From assembly GCF_011753055.1 (NCBI RefSeq), contig NZ_VWWJ01000020.1:92063-156062 (forward strand): DNA of 64,000 nt, given 5' to 3'. The DNA is from Burkholderia sp. Ax-1719. Lineage in GTDB: Bacteria > Pseudomonadota > Gammaproteobacteria > Burkholderiales > Burkholderiaceae. Positions 15,274 through 24,031 of the stretch are shown piece after piece (the stretch's first letter is position 1; the number at the start of each line of letters is the position of its first letter). A program made the translations under genes and the position numbers. The notes under the pieces were generated by a model that worked only from the letters and a program-made list of their open reading frames with translations, was not told the DNA's origin and ran no database searches.

Positions 15274-16170
15274 CTAGTCGGGCTGGATGATCAGCTGGCC
15301 GGAGCGGCCGGCGATCTCGCCCCAGGTGACAGGGTACGATGGCAGCGAATCCGGGTCCAGCGTCGCATGATAGTCGCCCATCGTGGCAAACGTGTGGCCC
15401 TGGGCACGCCAGCCGGCAAGCAACTGCTCGAACACTGGCGCAAGCTTCTGGCCTTCGAGTTCGGCGTGCAGCGTGAAGACCTGGTCGTGCGGATTGTTTT
15501 CCGTGCGCTTGAGCATCCACGCGGCCACCGTGTCGATCTCCACGCCGTCTACGCCCAGCACTTCGTCGAGCGTGGGCAGCGTGGTGGGCATCTGCACGTG
15601 CTTGAGCGTGCGACCGTTCACGACCGGGCGGTAAGGCGAATGCCCGCGCCCGTCCGAAGCGTACTGCATGCCCCAGCTGTCGATCTGTTCGAACGCCGCT
15701 TCGTTCATCTGCCAGCCTGCCGCGCCGTGCGTGACGGGCGGCGTGCCAAAGATGCGCTCGAAGCGGTCATGGCTTTTCTGCATCTGGCGCGCGGTCCACT
15801 GCGCGTCGCGCGTGCGCACGTTGTCCTGCCAGTAGACGTGATCCCACGTATGGATGCCGCACTCGAAACCGGCTTCGTGGATCGCGCGCATTTCCGCCGC
15901 CGCTTCCACGCCGATATCCGGTCCCGGCAGCAGCACGCCGTACATCAGCTGCTTCACGCCGTAGTGCTCGACCACGGAAGTGCGCGAGACCTTCTTCAGA
16001 AAGCCCGGACGAAACACGCGACGCAGCGCCCAGCCGGTGTGATCCGGGCCGAGGCTGAACAGGAACGTCGCGCGCGCCTTGTAGCGATCGAAGATGCGCG
16101 CGAGATTCGGCACGCCTTCACGCGTGCCACGCAGCGTGTCGACGTCGATTTTCAGGACGATGCGGGCCAA
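15274..16170 (-). CDS. arnD: Undecaprenyl-phosphate Ara4FN deformylase
   Basis: The 298-residue protein has a NodB-like polysaccharide deacetylase fold: LKIDVDTLRGTREGVP supplies the catalytic/metal Asp residues, GIHTWDHVYWQ supplies metal-binding His residues, and THGAAGWQMNEAAFE follows. Its full length matches ArnD, which deformylates undecaprenyl-phosphate-Ara4FN, committing it to lipid A modification. It is the last arn gene here, 18 bases after the dehydrogenase gene. Confidence 0.94.
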   Translation of the reverse strand: MARIVLKIDVDTLRGTREGVPNLARIFDRYKARATFLFSLGPDHTGWALRRVFRPGFLKKVSRTSVVEHYGVKQLMYGVLLPGPDIGVEAAAEMRAIHEAGFECGIHTWDHVYWQDNVRTRDAQWTARQMQKSHDRFERIFGTPPVTHGAAGWQMNEAAFEQIDSWGMQYASDGRGHSPYRPVVNGRTLKHVQMPTTLPTLDEVLGVDGVEIDTVAAWMLKRTENNPHDQVFTLHAELEGQKLAPVFEQLLAGWRAQGHTFATMGDYHATLDPDSLPSYPVTWGEIAGRSGQLIIQPD

Positions 16171-16188
16171 GTGCCGAAGTCCTTCGCT

Positions 16189-17235
16189 TTACGCTTGCTC
16201 GACGAGGGCGCGCGCCTCGGCGACATGGCCGCGGTACGCCTCGAAAATCTTGCGCAGCGCTTCGTCGAAGGTCGACTTCGGCGCCCAGCCGAGTTCCTGC
16301 ATCGTGTTGTCGATCTTCGGCACGCGGTTCTGCACGTCCTGGTAGCCCGCACCGTAGTACGCGCCCGACGACGTTTCGACCAGCTGGACCTTCTTGGCCA
16401 TTTCCGCGTATTCCGGGAATTCGGCCGCGAGCGCCAGCATCTTGTGCGCGAGTTCGCGCACCGAGAAGTTGTTGGTCGGGTTGCCGATGTTGAAGATCTT
16501 GCCCGAGGCGACGCCGTCCTTGTTGTCGATGATCTTCATCAGCGCTTCGATGCCGTCGTCGATGTCGGTGAAGGCACGCTTTTGCGCGCCGCCGTCGACG
16601 AGGCTGATGTTCTCGCCGCGCACGATGTGGCCGAGGAACTGCGTCACGACGCGCGACGAACCTTCCTTCGGCGTGTAGATCGAGTCGAGGCCCGGGCCGA
16701 TCCAGTTGAACGGACGGAACAGCGTGAAGTTCAGGCCTTCCATGCCGTAACCCCAGATCACGCGGTCCATCAGCTGCTTCGAGCACGCGTAGATCCAGCG
16801 CGGCTTGTTGATCGGGCCGTAGGTGAGCGCCGATGCGTCCGGGTCGAATTGTTCGTCCGAGCACATGCCATAGACTTCCGACGTCGACGGGAAGACCAGG
16901 TGCTTGCCGTACTTCACGGCCGAACGCACGATCGGCAGGTTCGCCTCGAAGTCGAGTTCGAACACGCGCAGCGGCTGCTGCACATACGTAGCGGGCGTGG
17001 CGATGGCGACCAGCGGAAGGATCACGTCGCACTTCTTGACGTGGTATTCGACCCATTCCTTGTTGATCGTGATGTCGCCTTCGAAGAAGTGCATGCGCTC
17101 ATGCTTGACCAGATCGCCGAGGCGGTCCGTCTGCATGTCCATGCCGAACACTTCCCAGTTCGTGGTCTCGAGGATGCGCTTGGACAGGTGATGGCCGATA
17201 AAGCCATTGACACCCAGGATCAGAACTTTTTTCAT
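16189..17235 (-). CDS. UDP-glucuronate 4-oxidase/decarboxylase (ArnA C-terminal activity as a separate protein)
   Basis: The 348-residue protein is an extended SDR enzyme: VLILGVNGFIGHHL binds NAD, and PSTSEVYGMC supplies the Ser-Thr part of the site, with Tyr in IYACSKQLMDRVIW (YxxxK). It corresponds to the C-terminal half of E. coli ArnA, oxidatively decarboxylating UDP-glucuronate to UDP-4-keto-pentose. In Enterobacteria this activity is fused with the formyltransferase; here the two are separate genes overlapping by 4 bases. Confidence 0.94.
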   Translation of the reverse strand: MKKVLILGVNGFIGHHLSKRILETTNWEVFGMDMQTDRLGDLVKHERMHFFEGDITINKEWVEYHVKKCDVILPLVAIATPATYVQQPLRVFELDFEANLPIVRSAVKYGKHLVFPSTSEVYGMCSDEQFDPDASALTYGPINKPRWIYACSKQLMDRVIWGYGMEGLNFTLFRPFNWIGPGLDSIYTPKEGSSRVVTQFLGHIVRGENISLVDGGAQKRAFTDIDDGIEALMKIIDNKDGVASGKIFNIGNPTNNFSVRELAHKMLALAAEFPEYAEMAKKVQLVETSSGAYYGAGYQDVQNRVPKIDNTMQELGWAPKSTFDEALRKIFEAYRGHVAEARALVEQA

Positions 17236-18200
17236 GGACGAGGGACAGATGAAATGAGGTCGGAGAACGCGGCAGGCGTGATGACGGTCTCTTGACCATC
17301 CGTTGCCTGGTGGGGCGCATGCCGCAGTTCGTGAATCGCGATGGCGCGGCCGTCGCCGCAGAGGGCGAAAAACGCATTATCGCTTACGTGGATGCCCGCG
17401 GGCAATCCGGCGAGGGCGCGCACCTTCCCGGCTTCGGGCGTGCCGGGGCGCACGAGGCGCGCACGGGCAATCACGAAGCGATGCGCGCCGATGTCGGTGA
17501 ACGCGCCCGGATAGGGCGGCGCGACCGCGCGGATCAGGTTGTAGACGTCCTGCGCGCTGTGGGAGAAGTCCAGACGGCCGTCTTCCGGCTTGCGCCCGCC
17601 GTAGTAGCTGCCGTGCGAAAGGTCGTTCGGCAGATGCGGCGCTTCGCCCGCGATCAGCGCGGGCAGCACGCGCCAGAGCGTCTGCTCGGCGGCTACCGTC
17701 ACCTTGTCGAACACCATCGCGGCGGTGTCGTCGGGCAGGATCGGTACCGGAGTCTGCGCGATGATCGCGCCCGCGTCGGGCTTGGCGGCCATTTCGTGCA
17801 GGGTCGCACCGGTTTCGGTTTCGCCCTTGATGACGGCCCAGTTGGTGGGCACGCGGCCACGGTACTTCGGCAGCAGCGAGCCGTGCATGTTGTACGCGCC
17901 GCGCGCGGCCAGCGCGAGCAGATCCACCGGCAGCATGTGGCGGTAGTAGAACGAGAAGATGAAGTCGGGCTGCGCGGCGGCGACGGTCTCGCGCAGTTCG
18001 GCGCTCTTCGGATCGGCGGGCGTGATGACGTCGATGCCGTGTTCCTGCGCCACCGATTTCACGCTGCCGAACCAGATGTTCTCGCTCGGGCTGTCTTCGT
18101 GCGTGACGACCAGCGCCACATCCACGCCGCGCGCGAGCAGCACCTGCAGGCAGCGCACGCCAACGTTGTGATACGCGAAGACGACTGCACGCGGTTTCAT
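17232..18200 (-). CDS. UDP-Ara4N formyltransferase (ArnA N-terminal activity as a separate protein)
   Basis: The 322-residue protein begins MKPRAVVFAYHNVGVRCLQVLL and contains the formyltransferase motif NMHGSLLPKYRGRVPTNWAVIKGE, with the catalytic Asn, His and following Asp (KPDAGAI). It corresponds to the N-terminal half of ArnA, which uses 10-formyl-tetrahydrofolate. The ATG at 18198-18200 overlaps the arnC stop by 4 bases, and its own stop overlaps the next start by 4 bases, so translation is tightly coupled. Confidence 0.93.
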   Translation of the reverse strand: MKPRAVVFAYHNVGVRCLQVLLARGVDVALVVTHEDSPSENIWFGSVKSVAQEHGIDVITPADPKSAELRETVAAAQPDFIFSFYYRHMLPVDLLALAARGAYNMHGSLLPKYRGRVPTNWAVIKGETETGATLHEMAAKPDAGAIIAQTPVPILPDDTAAMVFDKVTVAAEQTLWRVLPALIAGEAPHLPNDLSHGSYYGGRKPEDGRLDFSHSAQDVYNLIRAVAPPYPGAFTDIGAHRFVIARARLVRPGTPEAGKVRALAGLPAGIHVSDNAFFALCGDGRAIAIHELRHAPHQATDGQETVITPAAFSDLISSVPRP

Positions 18201-19285
18201 GACTGGGCTCCGGACTGGGTGTTCGCGGCCGCTGCATTCGAACTGGGGGCGCCGATATTGAGCGACGCCTGCACGCCCTGCACGACATCCTGGCGCGGCA
18301 CGTCGACCACCGCGCGGCCATTGCGCTCTTCCAGGATCGTCTGCACCAGATAACGCGGACGCGCGCGCACCTGCTGATAGATGCGGCCGATGTACTCGCC
18401 GAGCAGGCCTAGCGCGAAGATGATCACGCCGAGCATGAAGAATGTAATGGCGAACAGCGTGAACACACCCTGAACTTCCGCGCCCAGCACGAAGCGGCGA
18501 ATCAGCAGCAGCAGGAACAGGCCGGCCGAACCCAGCGACAGAATCACGCCGATGAACGACAGCCACTGCAGCGGCACGACCGAGAAACCGGTCACGAGGT
18601 CGAAGTTCAGACGAATGAGGCTGTAGAGCGAATACTTCGACTCGCCCGCAAAGCGCTCTTCGTGCGCCACATCCACTTCCACCGGGTTCTGCGCGAACGT
18701 GTAGGCGAGCGCCGGAATGAAGGTATTGATTTCGCCGCAGCGGTTGATCGTGTCGATGATGTGGCGGTTGTAGGCGCGCAGCATGCAGCCCTGATCCGTC
18801 ATCTTGATGCGTGTGATGCGCTCGCGCAGACGGTTCATCGCCTGCGAAGCCTTACGGCGCCACAGGCTGTCCTGACGCTGCATGCGAATCGTGCCGACGT
18901 AGTCGTAGCCTTCGCGCATCTTCTCGACCAGCTTGCCGATTTCCTCGGGCGGATTCTGCAGATCGGCGTCGAGCGTGATGACGATCTCGCCGCGCGACTG
19001 TTCGAAGCCCGCGAGAATCGCCATGTGCTGGCCGTAGTTGCCGTTGAGCAGGATCGCGCGCGTGGTGTCGGGGCGCGCGCGGAACTGCTCGGCGAGCATC
19101 GCGGCCGAGCGGTCGCGGCTGCCATCGTTGATGAAGATGACTTCGTACGAGGTGCCGAGCTTGTCGAGCGCCGGGTAGAGGCGCTCGAACAGCGCCTTCA
19201 GGCCGGCTTCCTCGTTGTAGACCGGAATGATGACCGAGACTTCCGGCGTTTCCGGGGTCAAGGTGCGTTGTTCCGTTTGACTCAT
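18197..19285 (-). CDS. arnC: Undecaprenyl-phosphate Ara4FN transferase
   Basis: The 362-residue protein has a GT2 glycosyltransferase domain (SVIIPVYNEEAGL, LDADLQNPPEEIGKLVEKM with the DxD-type metal site) followed by two C-terminal membrane helices (about residues 235-305). Length and topology match ArnC, which transfers Ara4FN to undecaprenyl phosphate. The C-terminal 40 residues are a poorly conserved Ala/Asn tail. The stop overlaps the formyltransferase start. Confidence 0.94.
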   Translation of the reverse strand: MSQTEQRTLTPETPEVSVIIPVYNEEAGLKALFERLYPALDKLGTSYEVIFINDGSRDRSAAMLAEQFRARPDTTRAILLNGNYGQHMAILAGFEQSRGEIVITLDADLQNPPEEIGKLVEKMREGYDYVGTIRMQRQDSLWRRKASQAMNRLRERITRIKMTDQGCMLRAYNRHIIDTINRCGEINTFIPALAYTFAQNPVEVDVAHEERFAGESKYSLYSLIRLNFDLVTGFSVVPLQWLSFIGVILSLGSAGLFLLLLIRRFVLGAEVQGVFTLFAITFFMLGVIIFALGLLGEYIGRIYQQVRARPRYLVQTILEERNGRAVVDVPRQDVVQGVQASLNIGAPSSNAAAANTQSGAQS

Positions 19286-19430
19286 GTGTGCGTCTTTTCC
19301 GTTGGGGTGATGCGTGGGGTGTTACCTGATGCGCGACAGTGTAGGGTCGCGCCGGCGAGGGCGATTGAGTGAACAGCGCCCGCGCCCTCGCATTTATTAC
19401 TTCGCGTATTAAGTTCTCAAACTTCGCAGA

Positions 19431-20582
19431 TTACTTTGCAAACTGCGTGCAGACTTCGTCGATGGCGCGGCACACGCGTGCCACATCCGCGACGCTCATC
19501 TGCGTGAACAGCGGCAGGGTGAGCGTGGTTTCGCCCAGACGCTCCGCGTGCGGGAACATGCCCGCCTTGAAACCGCGCTCGCGGTACAGCGTGAAGAGGT
19601 GGATCGCCGGGTAGTGCACGCCCGTGCCGATGCCGCGCTGCTTGAGCTGCTCCATGAAATCGTTGCGGCTGATCGTGAGCTTCTCCAGCGGCAGCGTGAT
19701 CTGGAACATATGCCAGTTGCTGTTGACGAGGTCGGCCAGCGGCAGGCCCACGCCCAGCTTCACGGCGGCGCTGCCCTCGAAGCCCGTGAAGTACGCATGC
19801 GCGAGCTTGCGGCGCTGCTCCGTGAAACGCTCGATGTGCTTGAGCTGGCCGAGGCCCACGCGCGCAGCCACATCCGTCAGATTGTACTTGCCGCCGAGCA
19901 CGTCGCAGTCCATGCCGTCATGGCCGGTGCGCGTGATGCCCTGCAGGCGGTACTTGCGGGCCAGCTCGGCCTCGTCCTCATTGTTGAGGACCAGCGCGCC
20001 GCCTTCGATCGACGTCAGGTTCTTGTTGGCATGGAAGCTGAAAGAAACGATGTCGCCGATCTCGCCGATACGCTTGCCGTTCCAGCTTGCGCCGAACGCC
20101 TGCGCCGCATCTTCGATCACGCGCAGCTTGTGCTGGCGGGCGATCGCGTAGAGGCGGTCCATGTCCACCGGCAGGCCGGTGAGGAACACGGGGATGATCG
20201 CCTTGGTCTTCGGCGTGATGGCGGCTTCGAGCTTGTCGAGGTCGATGTTGCGCGTGACCGGGTCGATATCGGCGAAAACCGGCGTCGCGCCGACTTCGTA
20301 AATCACGTTGCTGGTGGAGACCCACGAGGCGGGCGTGGTGATGACTTCGTCGCCGGGACCGACGCCCGCGATGCGCAGGCCGATCTCCAGCGTGGCGGTG
20401 CCCGAATTGAAGGTACGCACCGGACGGCCGCCGCAGTATTCGGACAGCGCGGCTTCGAAAGCCTGGTTCTGCGGGCCGGTGGTGATCCAGCCCGAGCGCA
20501 GCACGTCGACGACGCCCGCAATGGTTTCTTCGTCGATTTCGGGCTTCACGAACGGCAGGAACGAGGCGGGTGTCTGGGTCAT
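19431..20582 (-). CDS. arnB: UDP-Ara4O aminotransferase
   Basis: This PLP-dependent DegT/DnrJ/EryC1 aminotransferase has 383 residues. The N-terminus FLPFVKPEIDEETIAGVVDVLRSGWITTGP is typical, and the PLP lysine sits in SFSFHANKNLTSIEGGALV. It adds the 4-amino group to the UDP-4-keto-pentose. The ATG (20580-20582) begins MTQTPASFLPF; a longer frame upstream lacks family similarity. There are 145 bp to arnC and 166 bp to the upstream flippase-like gene. Confidence 0.95.
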   Translation of the reverse strand: MTQTPASFLPFVKPEIDEETIAGVVDVLRSGWITTGPQNQAFEAALSEYCGGRPVRTFNSGTATLEIGLRIAGVGPGDEVITTPASWVSTSNVIYEVGATPVFADIDPVTRNIDLDKLEAAITPKTKAIIPVFLTGLPVDMDRLYAIARQHKLRVIEDAAQAFGASWNGKRIGEIGDIVSFSFHANKNLTSIEGGALVLNNEDEAELARKYRLQGITRTGHDGMDCDVLGGKYNLTDVAARVGLGQLKHIERFTEQRRKLAHAYFTGFEGSAAVKLGVGLPLADLVNSNWHMFQITLPLEKLTISRNDFMEQLKQRGIGTGVHYPAIHLFTLYRERGFKAGMFPHAERLGETTLTLPLFTQMSVADVARVCRAIDEVCTQFAK

Positions 20583-20748
20583 GAGTGCTTTATGGGTCAG
20601 AACAGCTGGGGTGGTCGGATACAGCGCGAAAGCCGCACGGGGCCGGATAGGGTTCCGGCGGCATTCGCGGGAAGCGCAAGGATCAGCGGGTGTTCCCGGC
20701 TTGCCTTGCGAACTGCTTATGCGTGGCGTGGTGAAAGGTGCGCCGCGT

Positions 20749-21120
20749 TCAGCTGCGCGCAAGCACGACCACGCCAATCAGGATGATGCCGATGCCGACG
20801 AGGCGCTGGATGCTCAGCACTTCGCCGAACAGATACCACGCTGCGAACGCGTTGACCACGTAGCCGAGCGAGAGCATCGGATAGGCGATCGAGACGTCCA
20901 CACGCGACAGGCCGACGATCCACACGACCACGCTGAACACATAGCAGGTCAGGCCGCCGATGATCGGCAACTGGGTGGCGAGCTTCCAGCCAATGGGCAG
21001 GATGTTCGCACGGGTGAATTCGAAGTGTCCAACGCCATTGACACCGGCTTTGAGCAACAGTTGCGCACAGGCATTCAGGCCGACGCCGGCGAGGATGCAG
21101 ATCAGGGAAATCGGATTCAT
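20749..21120 (-). CDS. Small EamA/SMR-type membrane protein, probable Ara4N flippase (ArnE/F-like)
   Basis: The 123-residue product has four predicted membrane helices. LSRVDVSIAYPMLSLGYVVNAFAAWYLFGE is the SMR/EamA helix signature, and LNACAQLLLKAG lies in helix 1. In Enterobacteria ArnE and ArnF form a heterodimer that flips undecaprenyl-phosphate-Ara4N; only one such gene is seen here, so it may act as a homodimer. The ATG at 21120 is preferred over a TTG 18 bases upstream, but neither has a strong ribosome site. Confidence 0.82.
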   Translation of the reverse strand: MNPISLICILAGVGLNACAQLLLKAGVNGVGHFEFTRANILPIGWKLATQLPIIGGLTCYVFSVVVWIVGLSRVDVSIAYPMLSLGYVVNAFAAWYLFGEVLSIQRLVGIGIILIGVVVLARS

Positions 21121-21267
21121 CGTGTTGGATGGGTTCAATCGGTAACGCGAATTAGGGGCGGATATTTACGCCCCTGACGGCGCGGCAGGCATCTGCGTAA
21201 GCGCCCCGCATTATCGCTCAAGTGCGGGGCGCGATCGGCGCGCGGCCCGATGGGCGCGCGAACGCGC

Positions 21268-22959
21268 TCAGGGTTGCGGCTTTTCCACCACCACGCGACG
21301 CATGTCGCGTGCGATCACCTGCATCGGGAAGCCTTGCGCGGCGAGCTCTTCATAGCGCTGCACGGGCAGGAGCGCGAGCGCATAGCGTTCGTCCTTCCAG
21401 CGCTGTTCCCACTCGGCGACAGTCGGCACCCATTTTTGCGGTTCTTCGCTGATGCCGAAGGCCAGCTCGTCGGTGACCTGCACCATCGTCATCGAATGGC
21501 GCACGTAGAACGGCAGGGTGTGATCGAGCACGCCCACCGAGTAAAACGGCGTATCGGACGGCAGTTTGGCGATGGCGGCGCGCACGGCCGGTGCGAGCGG
21601 CGCGCCCGAACTGAGCGTGCCGAACACATCGTGGCCCGTGCCGGCGATGGTCGCGAGCAGCAGCCAGGCCGTGCCCAGCGCGAGCGCCGGCGATTGCGCC
21701 CCCGTTTCCGGTGTGCTTCGGGCGCGCGCGAAGCGCAGGCCTACCATGGTCGCGACAAAAGCGACGGCGGCCGCGGCGAACACCCAGACCTGGAATTCGC
21801 GATAAAGCGCATTCGGATTGCGCGAATCGCCCAGGCGCGTGAGCACGAAAGAACCGGCCATCAGCGCGACGGCCAGCAGCGCGTAGCCAATCAGGTGACG
21901 CGACCATTGCCTGCGCGTCATCAGCGGCAGATAGAGGCCGATCACGAGCGCGAGCGGCGGAGCGATCGGCAGCACGTACGAAATCAGCTTCGAGTGCGAC
22001 GCGCTGAAGAACAGGAAGATGAACGCCGCCCACACCAGCATCAGCGTGACGGGCGCGAAGCCGTTAGGCTGGCGCGGCGTGCGCAGCGCGTGACGCACGC
22101 TCTGAACGCTCACCGAAAGCCACGGCAGGAAGCCCACCAGCATCACCGGAATGAAGTAATAGAACGGACCGGGACGGTTCTGCGCGGGCGTCAGATAGCG
22201 CTGGAACTGCTGGACAATGAAAAAGAAATTGAAGAATTCGGGGTTGCGCTGTTGCACGAGGATGAACCACGGCGAAACGATCGCGAAGAACACGATCAGG
22301 CCGCTCACCAGATAGAGGCGCTTCCAGAGCGCCCAGTCGCGCGCGACCAGCGTGTAGAGCACCAGCACGGCGCCCGGCAGGATCAGGCCGACGAGTCCCT
22401 TCGAGAGTACGGCCAGCGCCATCGCGCCCCAGCAAACCCACATCCACAGGCGTGCGTCGCGCGTCGGCAGGTTCGGGCGCTGCGCCAGCAGCAGCGCGCA
22501 AAGTGACAGTTCCATCCAGAACGACAGGCCCATGTCGAGCGTGTTGAAGTGGCCCATCAGGTTCCAGTACGGCGCGCAGGCGAGCACCAGCGCGGCGAAG
22601 AAACCCGTCGCGGCATTGAACACGCGCGCGCCGGTAAAGCCGATCAGCAGCACGCCTGCGAAGCCCGTCAGCGCCGTATAGAGGCGCGCCTGCCACTCGC
22701 CGATCCCGAACCACGCGAAGGTGAGCGCGTTCATCCAGGTTTGCAGCGGCGGCTTCTCGAAATACTTGTAGCCGTTATAGCGCGGCGTGATCCAGTCGCC
22801 GGAAGCGAGCATCTCGCGCGCCATTTCGGCGTAGCGGCCTTCGTCGCTGGGCAGCAGATGGCGCCAGCCAAGCGGAAGGAACCAGATCACGGCGAGCGCG
22901 ACGATCAGCAGCAGGATCGCGCCACGGGTGAGCGGCAGCCTCGAGGGCGTATCGTTCAT
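21268..22959 (-). CDS. arnT: Lipid A L-Ara4N transferase
   Basis: The 563-residue GT-C (PMT/GT39-type) membrane glycosyltransferase has about a dozen helices. LPSDEGRYAEMAREMLASGDWITPRYNGYKYFEKPPL is the ArnT N-terminal periplasmic signature with the catalytic Asp/Glu pair. It moves L-Ara4N from the undecaprenyl carrier to lipid A on the periplasmic face, giving resistance to polymyxins and cationic peptides. It is the first gene of the arn operon. In Burkholderia cenocepacia the Ara4N pathway has been reported as essential. Confidence 0.94.
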   Translation of the reverse strand: MNDTPSRLPLTRGAILLLIVALAVIWFLPLGWRHLLPSDEGRYAEMAREMLASGDWITPRYNGYKYFEKPPLQTWMNALTFAWFGIGEWQARLYTALTGFAGVLLIGFTGARVFNAATGFFAALVLACAPYWNLMGHFNTLDMGLSFWMELSLCALLLAQRPNLPTRDARLWMWVCWGAMALAVLSKGLVGLILPGAVLVLYTLVARDWALWKRLYLVSGLIVFFAIVSPWFILVQQRNPEFFNFFFIVQQFQRYLTPAQNRPGPFYYFIPVMLVGFLPWLSVSVQSVRHALRTPRQPNGFAPVTLMLVWAAFIFLFFSASHSKLISYVLPIAPPLALVIGLYLPLMTRRQWSRHLIGYALLAVALMAGSFVLTRLGDSRNPNALYREFQVWVFAAAAVAFVATMVGLRFARARSTPETGAQSPALALGTAWLLLATIAGTGHDVFGTLSSGAPLAPAVRAAIAKLPSDTPFYSVGVLDHTLPFYVRHSMTMVQVTDELAFGISEEPQKWVPTVAEWEQRWKDERYALALLPVQRYEELAAQGFPMQVIARDMRRVVVEKPQP

Positions 22960-23075
22960 GGATTGCAGCCTGTTCTTGTCAACGTTGCGGGCTTGCGGGC
23001 GGTGCGGCGCACCGGGTTTGCTGCCTCGGGCGCCCGCGACGCCCGCGCGGCGCGCAAGTGTACTACGGCGCGCAA

Positions 23076-23111
23076 GGCGAACCTGAAGGCGAGCTTAAGG
23101 GCGAACTTAAG
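23076..23111 (-). repeat. Three tandem 12-bp repeats with CTTAAG cores upstream of arnT
   Basis: Three adjacent units read GGCGAACCTGAA, GGCGAGCTTAAG and GGCGAACTTAAG on the plus strand. The last two carry CTTAAG hexamers 12 bp apart. This resembles the direct-repeat half-sites of PmrA boxes, normally spaced by 11 bp. The block is about 117-152 bp upstream of arnT, in the only sizeable gap before the operon. Binding is inferred. Confidence 0.45.
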
Positions 23112-23178
23112 CGTCTGCTGCGGATGAAGCTTTCACTGGCTTGCTATTCGTCGCCAGCGGGGCCGAACCAGGTTCTAA

Positions 23179-23553
23179 TCACGCTTCGATCAAAAGCGCG
23201 GCGGCCACGCGGCGGCCTTCGGCCATAAGGATGTTGTAGGTGCGGCAGGCGGCCTTGAAGTCCATCGCCTCCACGCCGATCCGTTGGGCGGCCAGCGCCG
23301 CAGTCAGGCGCGGATGCGGAAAGCGCAGCCGCGATCCACTGCCGAACACCACCACTTCGGGCTTGAGCGGCAGCAGCATGTCGAACAGTTCGGGGGTGAG
23401 GGCGTCGAAGGCGTTCACCGGCCAGGGGACGACCGGGTCTTCGGGCAGAACGAGAATGCTGCCGTTATGACGAACGAGGTTGATTTCGACGTAGTCGGCG
23501 CCGTAACCGGTGACGGTATTGAGAGCGGCGCTGGAGTCCTGGTGTAATTTCAA
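23179..23553 (-). CDS. Mth938-like (DUF498) domain protein
   Basis: The product is about 124 residues if translation starts at the TTG at 23551-23553 (KLHQDSSAALNTVTGYGADYVEINLVRH). It matches the Mth938-like family, related to the NDUFAF3 assembly factor fold, with LPLKPEVVVFGSGSRLRFPHPRL in the centre. The function is not established in bacteria. The frame stays open upstream to 23688, but that extension is Arg-rich and unlike the family. It is divergent from alaA. Confidence 0.78.
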   Translation of the reverse strand: MKLHQDSSAALNTVTGYGADYVEINLVRHNGSILVLPEDPVVPWPVNAFDALTPELFDMLLPLKPEVVVFGSGSRLRFPHPRLTAALAAQRIGVEAMDFKAACRTYNILMAEGRRVAAALLIEA

Positions 23554-24031
23554 AACGGAATTCCGGAAGATCGCGGGCAGGGCGGTCGCGCGAATCAAGG
23601 CGGGAAAGCAGGCGGACGACTCGTGCCCGACTCGCGCCCCGTCTCTTTCGCGCCCGCGGCTGGCGGGCCGGCGCGGCTTCTTGCGCATTGCGGAAGTCGG
23701 CCAAAATCCGCTAAATTATAGCTTTTTGGTGGCCGCACCGACGCAAGTACCCCTATCTGGTGCAAGCTTTGCGTGTCACCACGAGCGGCAGCCCCTGCAG
23801 CGTCCGCTTCATGCCATCCGTGCGGCGCATCCCTTGCCGCACGAACGCAGTCACAAGCTGCAGGCTGGCCTCATCCGCGTTCGACCGCGTTCGGGTAACT
23901 GTCTTCCCTGCCGCCCGCGCGCCGCAAACAGCGACCCGACGCGCAGCGCCTCGCGCCGCTCGCTCATCCGATCAACCCCGTTTTCAGCCCTTACCCGGCT
24001 TTAAAACCAGGCTTTTAATCCACCGCCCGCC
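23554..24031. other. Divergent intergenic region before alaA
   Basis: This 478-bp stretch is the shared upstream region of the Mth938-like gene and alaA. An AT-rich patch near 23712-23727 may hold a promoter. I see no gene, operator dyad or known riboswitch in it. Confidence 0.5.

Noticed and set aside
23076..23111. Tandem 12-mers as part of a small protein gene
   Set aside because: The plus-strand frame through them has no ribosome site or recognisable domain and lies opposite the arnT upstream region.
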